A stretch of DNA of 64,000 nucleotides from Azoarcus_F sp036734105. Its GTDB lineage: Bacteria; Pseudomonadota; Gammaproteobacteria; Burkholderiales; Rhodocyclaceae. Positions 61,209 through 64,000 of the stretch are shown piece after piece. Below the pieces are notes generated by a model. It was given only the letters and a program-made list of their open reading frames with translations. It ran no database searches and had not been told where the DNA came from. Position numbers and translations under genes: made by a program. Numbering within the stretch: position 1 is the stretch's first letter; each line of letters starts with the position of its first letter. Where the stretch lies: NCBI GenBank assembly GCA_036734105.1, contig DAIMZH010000002.1, positions 62,001 through 126,000 of the forward strand, given 5' to 3'.

Positions 61209-62312
61209 TCACACACCCAGCTTTTTCGCCAGCTTGACAAGACTCGGCGGTCGGTACGATGGCATGGCTTGCCAACGCGCCCACACGCTGTCATCCACGC
61301 TCTCGTTCAGGCCGCTGCCAAACACGCGGTGATAGCGTCGGTTGCGCTTGAACAGGCGATAGGTGCCGTACATGAATTCGGCGTAGGAGTCGCGGATGTC
61401 GGCGAGGTGGGCGTTGTGGTCGGCGGTGGGTTGTTGGGTGAATTGCAGGCCGAGCGCGGCGGCCTTGTCGCATAGCCAGGTGAGCGGGATGCTGGCCAGC
61501 GGGTCGTTGTCGTAGCCACCGCCTACGTTGGCGTGTGCACCGATGAACCAGCGTTGTTCAACGGTTTGCCCGGTTTTTTCGATTTGTGGCGTCAGGCGAT
61601 GAAAATGTGCATCGGCCTCATCTTCGCGTGCCCACATGGTGGGTTGGTAGTCTTCGCGGTGTTCGTCGGTGGCAACTGCGTGGTAGGCGTGCTCGACAAT
61701 GCCGCTCAGCTCTACGTCGTGAAATTGATAGCGCGCACGCGAAAATGGCACCCATGCCTGGCTTGACGGAATGCCAAGTGCACCCACCGTGTCCCACACC
61801 CCGAGAAAACGTATTCTGGGTAATGCGTCGTGAGAAAAGCTGCGACGAAAGCCCTGTGGCACGCGTGCGTCCGGGTGCATTACCTCATCTCTTCCGACAT
61901 ACATTGTCCATGCCTGGTTGAGCAGGGATTCGCTGGGTTCGATGATGATGCCGCAGTTGCGGATCAGCCCGGCAAGGCTGCGGGCGGTGTAGGCACCGCG
62001 GCTGAAGCCGAACAGAAAAAGCTCGTCGCCGGGTTCATATTCGCGGCACAGATCGCAATAAGCTTCGAGCACATTGCGCGACAGGCCGTTGCCAAAGGCA
62101 CCACCCGTGACCCACTGCAAGGCGCGTGTCCCGACACCCGGATAGTAAAAGGCAAGTTGCTCGGTATGGTCGTCGTGCCCGTCAGGACGATAGCGTCGGG
62201 TGTTGTCGGTCGAGCGCGAGTCTGAAACGAGCGCGTTGAATCCGAGCCGGACATTGGTGAGTGTTTGGGGTTTGTTCCAGGTGCCGTCAAAGAAGATTGC
62301 AATGGTTTTCAT
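61209..62312 (-). CDS. DUF2235 hydrolase (Tle1-like phospholipase family)
   Basis: 367 residues. MKTIAIFFDGTWNKPQTLTN is the typical DUF2235 start (FFDGTWN); the nucleophile elbow is GFSRG at 102-106 with GAYTAR following; VWDTVGALGIP and NVGGGYD hold the Asp and nearby active-site loop. Related enzymes hydrolyse phospholipids and some are type VI effectors, but no T6SS or immunity gene is seen here. Convergent with the membrane protein upstream, 39 nt apart. Confidence 0.88.
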   Translation of the reverse strand: MKTIAIFFDGTWNKPQTLTNVRLGFNALVSDSRSTDNTRRYRPDGHDDHTEQLAFYYPGVGTRALQWVTGGAFGNGLSRNVLEAYCDLCREYEPGDELFLFGFSRGAYTARSLAGLIRNCGIIIEPSESLLNQAWTMYVGRDEVMHPDARVPQGFRRSFSHDALPRIRFLGVWDTVGALGIPSSQAWVPFSRARYQFHDVELSGIVEHAYHAVATDEHREDYQPTMWAREDEADAHFHRLTPQIEKTGQTVEQRWFIGAHANVGGGYDNDPLASIPLTWLCDKAAALGLQFTQQPTADHNAHLADIRDSYAEFMYGTYRLFKRNRRYHRVFGSGLNESVDDSVWARWQAMPSYRPPSLVKLAKKLGV

Positions 62313-62426
62313 GATGATCCTCCCTGTGCTTCATGGGTTCATCATAGTCCGGATTTTTTGTCCGGATGTCGAAAATCAGGGTTTCGTGTCAAACTTCGGG
62401 CGGCCAAATTTATCTGGAGAGTGTCA

Positions 62427-62663
62427 ATGTCCCCCACGGTCATCAGGATTGCGCTGATCGTCTTTCATGTCATTCAGTATCTGGTGACTGCCAGTGCCGG
62501 TTTTTCGGTTGCCAGCATCATCGCGGCGCTGCTGGTTGGTGCGCAGTTACTGCCGCGTGATCATTTTGTGAACACCTTCAAGGTGCAGCCCATGAGAGTC
62601 AGTCAGTACGGCAGCCTGCTTTGGATGGTAGTGGCTTACGCCGAGATGCAGTTGATGGCTTGA
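62427..62663 (+). CDS. Small membrane protein, 78 aa
   Basis: 78 residues. Two hydrophobic stretches, IRIALIVFHVIQYLVTASAG and FSVASIIAALLVGAQLLP, and a third weaker one near the end (GSLLWMVVAYAEMQLMA). GGAGAG lies 8 nt upstream of the ATG at 62427. No family recognised. Its stop and the following minus-strand stop abut (TGATCA), so the two genes are convergent. Confidence 0.6.
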   Translation: MSPTVIRIALIVFHVIQYLVTASAGFSVASIIAALLVGAQLLPRDHFVNTFKVQPMRVSQYGSLLWMVVAYAEMQLMA

Positions 62664-64000
62664 TCAGTCGGCCATTACGCAGCGCTCTTGCGCCCAGGCG
62701 CGCAACTGGGCGATCTTTTCGGCCATGACTACCGACAGGGGTCGGGTGCGGCGGATTTCTGCCAGCAGCATTTTGATGTCGGGGTCGCGATTTTCTGGCA
62801 GGGCTTCATATAGCGTGGATACCACGGCTTGTTCAATTTCGGCGCCGGACATGCCATCACTTGCCAGTGCCAGCATGCGCAGGTCAAAGTTGGCGAGGGG
62901 CAGTTGGTGTCGCGATAGGTGTATGCGGAAGATGGTTTCGCGTGCCGGGGCATCTGGCAGGTCGACAAAGAATAGCTCGTCAAAGCGCCCTTTGCGGATC
63001 AGCTCTGGCGGCAGGGCTTGCACGTCGTTGGCGGTGGCGACGATGAAGATGCGTGATTTGCGTTCGGCCATCCAGGTGAGCAGGGTGCCCAGCACCCGGC
63101 GTGACACCCCGCCGTCTTGTTCGGATGAGCCGCCTGACAAGGCTTTTTCGATCTCGTCAATCCACATGATGACGGGTTGCATGGATTCGGCGGCGGTGAG
63201 CGCCTCACGCAGCTTGCGTTCGGTTTCGCCTTGAAACTTGTCATACAGTGCGCCCATGTCGAGTTTAAGCAAAGGCAGCCCCCATGTTGCCGCAGTGACC
63301 TTGGCGGTGAGGCTCTTGCCGGTGCCCTGCACGCCCATGATGAGCACGCCCTTTGGGGATGGCAAACCGGGGCGATCGATTTCTCCCAGAAAGATGGGGC
63401 GGCGTTGCGCCAGCCAGCGCCGCAGACGCAACAATCCACCCACCGAGTCGGGGGTTTCCAGCGGTGCTTCCAGGCTGAGCCCTGGCAAGGATGCTTCTTT
63501 GTAGCGCACTGCGCGCTGCAGGTCTTCGGGGGTCAGGCGGCCATCGTCGCGGATGGTCTGGCGGAATAGCTGGCGGATGTCTTCTTCGCATAATCCGCTG
63601 GCGTAACGCACCATGGCGTCTTCCAGCCGGGGGTCGCGGCGGGGGCGGCCACGTGAGCGTTCGAACAAGGCAAATTCGGCTTCGAGCAGCTCGCGGATTC
63701 TGGCTTCGTCTGGCAAGGACAGGTTGAGATGGGCGGCATGGCGTGCGATCTTGGGTGGCAGCGTGAGGCGGGGTGCGATCAGCACTAGGGTGCGGTCGTC
63801 AATGGCGTGATCCAGCGCAATCTCGCGCAGCCCGCGCACCACTACCGGGTCTTCCAGATAGGGATGAATATCGAGCAACACATAAAGCCCTCGTCCGCCG
63901 CGACTGTCGATGTATTTGAGCGCCGAGGGCAGCGTGCGGGTATCCGGGATTTCGCCATTGGCTGGCGTGGCCGCGTCGTGGGTGTCGTCTTCTACCAGAG
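62664..64000 (-). CDS. AAA+ ATPase (Ycf46-like), partial at window edge
   Basis: C-terminal 445 residues of an AAA+ ATPase; the open frame continues to the window end (ALKYIDSRGGRGLYVLLDIH precedes the first in-window Val start). Order: Ycf46-type N-region (HPYLEDPVVVRGLREIA), Walker A GVQGTGKS, MGALYDKFQGETERKLREAL, Walker B MWIDEIEKAL, sensor-1 VATANDV, arginine IRKGRFDELFFVDLP and the helical lid. Such proteins are conserved in cyanobacteria and many proteobacteria; role not firmly known. Convergent with the small membrane protein. Confidence 0.88.
   Translation of the reverse strand, partial: LVEDDTHDAATPANGEIPDTRTLPSALKYIDSRGGRGLYVLLDIHPYLEDPVVVRGLREIALDHAIDDRTLVLIAPRLTLPPKIARHAAHLNLSLPDEARIRELLEAEFALFERSRGRPRRDPRLEDAMVRYASGLCEEDIRQLFRQTIRDDGRLTPEDLQRAVRYKEASLPGLSLEAPLETPDSVGGLLRLRRWLAQRRPIFLGEIDRPGLPSPKGVLIMGVQGTGKSLTAKVTAATWGLPLLKLDMGALYDKFQGETERKLREALTAAESMQPVIMWIDEIEKALSGGSSEQDGGVSRRVLGTLLTWMAERKSRIFIVATANDVQALPPELIRKGRFDELFFVDLPDAPARETIFRIHLSRHQLPLANFDLRMLALASDGMSGAEIEQAVVSTLYEALPENRDPDIKMLLAEIRRTRPLSVVMAEKIAQLRAWAQERCVMAD

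Overview
The window looks like chromosomal DNA of a GC-rich proteobacterium, most likely gamma (beta not excluded). The reasons are an elongation factor P with Arg32 next to the EF-P arginine rhamnosyltransferase EarP, an RdgC gene, a stand-alone BioB, a polyhydroxyalkanoate phasin and a PhoX-type Tat-exported phosphatase. Ten Ns at 28031-28040 show it is a draft scaffold.

Layout. 1-15.7 kb holds housekeeping and accessory genes: a tandem alpha/beta hydrolase, bioB, a ParE/ParD toxin-antitoxin pair, a GntP-type permease with a patatin phospholipase, an ornithine-cyclodeaminase-family enzyme, an Ap4A-phosphorylase-like enzyme, two membrane-linked P-loop GTPases, a phasin with a C-terminal helix-hairpin-helix domain, and a PhoX-family phosphatase. 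15.9-17.5 kb is a compact restriction-modification pair (C5-cytosine methyltransferase plus HNH nuclease). 17.6-46.4 kb is one long minus-strand cluster encoding an extracellular contractile injection system (eCIS). 46.4-49.9 kb is a scarred accessory patch: two copies of an IS91-type transposase fragment, a nucleotidyltransferase with a broken partner, an XRE regulator and a GNAT/DUF1778 toxin-antitoxin pair. 49.9-64 kb returns to ordinary genes: a 2OG-Fe(II) oxygenase, nitronate monooxygenase, a lipoprotein, efp-earP, rsuA, a DUF1857 protein, rdgC, a large EF-hand membrane protein, a DUF2235 hydrolase and a Ycf46-like AAA+ ATPase cut by the window edge.

The eCIS is the centrepiece. In transcription order it has a DUF4255 tail terminator, an unknown beta-rich protein, sheath 1, tube 1, sheath 2, tube 2, an Afp7-like CIS tube/LysM-type adaptor, a 56-residue DUF5908-type protein, gpD-like hub, gpV-like spike, a membrane-anchored unknown, gp25-like wedge, a large baseplate J wedge, a gpI/TIGR02242-like tail protein, three consecutive proteins that share one N-terminal module, two large unknowns, an Afp15-like AAA+ ATPase and a 1199-residue DUF4157 protein that is the likely cargo. 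Tight spacing and many 1-8 nt overlaps suggest a co-transcribed unit. It is not a type VI system (no TssJLM or ClpV) nor an ordinary prophage (no head, packaging, lysis or integrase genes). No classical tape measure, fibre or PAAR tip was recognised, and the assembly gap falls inside the cluster.

Two non-coding signals stand out. A dispersed repeat of about 90-100 bp with nested hairpins occurs three times, and two copies end exactly at the start codon of unrelated genes, each time between two same-strand genes. A cluster of DnaA-box-like 9-mers with AT-rich tracts flanks rsuA.
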